Origin: an uncultured Bacteroidales bacterium
Lineage (GTDB): Bacteria; Bacteroidota; Bacteroidia; Bacteroidales; F082
Length of the DNA stretch: 64,000 nucleotides
Assembly: GCA_947305795.1 (NCBI GenBank)
Contig: CAMZEK010000004.1
Location: forward strand, 31,732 to 95,731
Direction: 5' to 3'
This document shows positions 62,061-64,000 of this stretch, piece by piece. The translations under genes and the position numbers were made by a program. Every line of letters starts with the position of its first letter. The first letter of the stretch is position 1. A model generated the notes under the pieces. The model made no database searches, was not told where the DNA came from, and was given only the letters and a program-made list of their open reading frames with translations.

Positions 62061-62140
62061 TCAGGGCGGAGTTGCATCCGCCATCCCTCACGCGGAAGAA
62101 CGTCTCTGTTGTGTGAGGGATAGTGGGTCAAGCCCGCTAT
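62061..62140. repeat. Structured intergenic element with three stem-loops (REP-like)
   Basis: Three inverted repeats occur in a row. GGCGGA (62065-62070) pairs with TCCGCC (62077-62082). ATCCCTCAC (62083-62091) pairs with GTGAGGGAT (62113-62121). AGTGGG pairs with CCCGCT (about 62122-62138, one wobble). The rest of the gap 62021-62295 is A/T-rich with no gene. It resembles the dispersed hairpin repeats found between Bacteroidales genes, or a long transcription terminator without a T-run. Confidence 0.55.
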
Positions 62141-62222
62141 GAAGATAAAGGCATTAGTGCGTTGTTTTCACTCAAGGTTTCCCACTTTTTTCAAAAAAAT
62201 TCAAAAAAAATGCATTTTTCTC

Positions 62223-62253
62223 TTGACAGTAAGAAAAATTGTTGTACTTTTGC
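62223..62253 (+). promoter_or_regulatory. Bacteroidota promoter (-33 and -7) for the ABC exporter operon
   Basis: TTG (62223-62225) is followed after 19 bases by TACTTTTGC (62245-62253), a near-ideal pair for the Bacteroidota housekeeping sigma factor. The ATG is 42 bases further on. Confidence 0.8.
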
Positions 62254-62295
62254 AGTGTTCTATTCAACTAATACACTAACACAAAATACAACAAC

Positions 62296-63120
62296 ATGAT
62301 TACAATCAGCAACTTAGACTTCGGCTACAAGAGTCAGCCTGTCTTCAAGAACATCAGCCTCAGCTTCGAGAAGGGTAACATCTACGGGCTGTTAGGCGAA
62401 AATGGAGTGGGGAAGACCTCCCTGCTGAAACTCATCAGCGGTTTGCAAAAACCCAGCTTTGGCTCCTGCACGGTCGACGACATTGAGGCCTTCAATCGCT
62501 GGCCCGAAACCCTCCAAAAGATTTTCTTCATTTCTGAGGACTTCGCCATTCCTGAGGGTACACCTATTAATAATGTGCGCGAGTTGGGTGTCTTCTATCC
62601 CAACTACGACGAGAAGCTCTTCTTCGAACTTTGTAGGGAGATGGAAGTGGATCCTCAGCGCAAGTATGCTGAAATGTCGTTTGGCCAGCAGAAAAAGTGC
62701 TTGATTGCTACGGCCTTGTCGTTCAACACGGACTATCTGCTCCTTGATGAACCCACTAATGGCCTCGACATTCCCTCGAAGACCCTTTTCCGTCAGGTCA
62801 TCGCGAAGCACGCCACCGACAACCGCACCATCATCATCTCCACGCATCAGGTGAAGGATGTGGAAAACCTCATCGACCCCATCATCATCCTCGACCACGA
62901 CGAGGTGCTGCTCAAGGCCTCGTTCCGCGAAATCACCGACAAGCTCTACTTCGACTATGGCACGGAGAAGGACGACACCGCGCTCTACAGTGAGATGATC
63001 CCTGGTGGCTATGTCAACGTCATCCGCAATCCTGAAGGCTTGGACAGCAAAGTCAGCATCGAGGTGCTGTTCAACACTGTGATGAAAAACAAGCAAACCA
63101 TCAAACAACTTTTCAACTAA
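62296..63120 (+). CDS. ABC transporter ATP-binding protein
   Basis: A 274-residue nucleotide-binding subunit. Walker A is GLLGENGVGKTSLL near residue 37, the signature is EMSFGQQKK near residue 127, Walker B is YLLLDEPTNGLD near residue 149, and the H-loop is IIISTHQVKDV. The C-terminal ~60 residues (EVLLKASFREITDKLYFDYG) match the extended form of the ABC-2 export branch. It should power the membrane partner encoded 15 bases downstream. The substrate is unknown. Confidence 0.92.
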   Translation: MITISNLDFGYKSQPVFKNISLSFEKGNIYGLLGENGVGKTSLLKLISGLQKPSFGSCTVDDIEAFNRWPETLQKIFFISEDFAIPEGTPINNVRELGVFYPNYDEKLFFELCREMEVDPQRKYAEMSFGQQKKCLIATALSFNTDYLLLDEPTNGLDIPSKTLFRQVIAKHATDNRTIIISTHQVKDVENLIDPIIILDHDEVLLKASFREITDKLYFDYGTEKDDTALYSEMIPGGYVNVIRNPEGLDSKVSIEVLFNTVMKNKQTIKQLFN

Positions 63121-63135
63121 TAGGAGGATAAAACT

Positions 63136-63975
63136 ATGAATAACACATTCAATTTCAACCGTTTTAAGAATCTCTTGCTGAAGGACGGCAAGATGTACAT
63201 TCGCAACTTTGGCTCCACACTTATCGTGCTATGTTGCATGACCGCCATATTATGGATTTTCACGCTCTTGTTTGGCAAATCAGCCGATGGAGCTAGTCGT
63301 TTCGCTATCATTGTTGCCTCTGCAGCGTTGGCCATGATGCTAGTGCCATCCAAGGTCTATGGCAAGGCCAACCTGTCGCGTGAGGGTGTGGATTTTGCCA
63401 TGATGCCGACTTCATCTTTGGAGAAGTTCGTCAGCATGTTCGTCTATTGCGCCATCGTTACTCCCATAGTGGTTTTCTTTGGTGGTTACCTGGTTGACGC
63501 TTTCTTGTCGATTTTACCCTTCGGCGGTTTTGACAAGCCTATACGTCTCTACTCGATGAACGAAATCGTCCGTATGTTTAACGATACGGAAGGTGCGGTT
63601 CGTGCAGCAGAAATGGATCTTCCTATTGAACAGGTGTTTCCTATCGGCGTGATGCGCACTTCATTATATGCTGGCATCATCCAGTGGGCGGCCATCTTCA
63701 TGCTCGGCAACATGCTCTTCAAGAAGCACAAGGCCGGCAAGACTTTCGCCTGCTATCTCGGCATCGGTTATCTGCTTTCCACGATTTTTGGCGCGACTAT
63801 GGTTGCCAATTCAAAGCGCATAGAACTCTGGATCGAATCCTTTGAGGGTTATACCACTGAAGAAGTGGTTCGCCTTTGGCACAATGCAACCATTTGGGGC
63901 ATGATCATCGGTATCGTCATCACCGGTGTGTTGCTTTACTTCACTTATCGTAAAATCAAGACCCAAAAATACTAA
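63136..63975 (+). CDS. ABC-2 type membrane subunit
   Basis: A 279-residue protein with about six hydrophobic segments, among them FGSTLIVLCCMTAILWIFTLLF, CAIVTPIVVFFGGYLV, QWAAIFMLGNMLF and GMIIGIVITGVLLYFTY. It is the likely permease partner of the ATPase upstream. A strong Shine-Dalgarno sequence (GGAGG, 63123-63127) precedes the ATG by 8 bases. The amphipathic insert at about residues 140-165 (YSMNEIVRMFNDTEGAVRAA) lies between membrane segments. Confidence 0.82.
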   Translation: MNNTFNFNRFKNLLLKDGKMYIRNFGSTLIVLCCMTAILWIFTLLFGKSADGASRFAIIVASAALAMMLVPSKVYGKANLSREGVDFAMMPTSSLEKFVSMFVYCAIVTPIVVFFGGYLVDAFLSILPFGGFDKPIRLYSMNEIVRMFNDTEGAVRAAEMDLPIEQVFPIGVMRTSLYAGIIQWAAIFMLGNMLFKKHKAGKTFACYLGIGYLLSTIFGATMVANSKRIELWIESFEGYTTEEVVRLWHNATIWGMIIGIVITGVLLYFTYRKIKTQKY

Positions 63976-63978
63976 GCC

Positions 63979-64000
63979 ATGGAATTCAACGCACACAAAC
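63979..64000 (+). CDS. First codons of a further gene (truncated by window edge)
   Basis: An ATG three bases after the permease stop opens MEFNAHK and runs off the window. Such openings are common in YtrA-type GntR regulators, which often sit beside ABC-2 exporters in this phylum, but seven residues cannot prove it. Confidence 0.35.

Overview
The window comes from a bacterium of the phylum Bacteroidota, most likely an uncultured Bacteroidales. Three things support this. Promoters carry the Bacteroidota -7 box (TAnnTTTG), twice in near-perfect form with a TTG-type -33 element about 19-20 bases upstream. Two proteins end in type IX secretion sorting domains. Lipoproteins, a Wza/Wzc export pair with a PHP-type phosphatase, and a GT3-GT35 fused glycogen enzyme are all typical of the group. 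No tRNA, rRNA, CRISPR array or complete insertion sequence was seen.

Region 1 (1-19300) is a plus-strand surface-polysaccharide operon whose 5' end lies outside the window. Genes are packed with 1-10 base overlaps. It encodes about nine glycosyltransferases (GT2, GT4, two GT32-like, one GT-C membrane enzyme, one unclassified), four left-handed beta-helix acyltransferases, two membrane acyltransferase-3 proteins, three NodB-type deacetylases, and a MaoC / DUF354 / FkbH-like trio. At 16794-17031 lies the scar of a wecB-like UDP-GlcNAc 2-epimerase gene: its first ~21 and last ~60 codons are joined out of frame. No flippase or initiating sugar-phosphate transferase is visible. Region 2 (19319-23424) has its own promoter and encodes export: Wza-like lipoprotein, Wzc-like BY-kinase with a Tyr-Gly repeat tail, and its PHP phosphatase. 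It ends in a bidirectional terminator.

Region 3 (23499-30266, minus) is an operon of an M3 metallopeptidase lipoprotein and two tandem patatin-barrel phospholipases. Region 4 (30393-39121, plus) is a glycogen operon: debranching enzyme, GT4 enzyme, GH57 amylase, and a glycogen synthase-phosphorylase fusion. Region 5 (39118-44679) holds a GH78 rhamnosidase lipoprotein, a small lipoprotein, an NfeD/stomatin pair and a Nudix hydrolase.

Region 6 (44889-53384) is one gene for a 2831-residue secreted adhesin-like protein with repeated jelly-roll, Fn3-like and glycine-rich segments and a C-terminal sorting domain. Three palindromes precede it. Region 7 (53489-60078) holds an ADP-forming acyl-CoA synthetase, a large hairpin, a small membrane protein, two CotH-kinase paralogues with different export signals, and a membrane protein. 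Region 8 (60182-62020) is a radical SAM/lipoprotein system with two different small lipoproteins. Region 9 (62021-64000) holds a structured intergenic repeat, an ABC exporter pair and the first codons of a further gene.

The observations most worth following are the wecB deletion scar, the radical SAM twin-lipoprotein operon, the variable-looking Tyr-Gly tail of the BY-kinase, the FkbH fusion with its MaoC/DUF354 neighbours, and the CotH pair.
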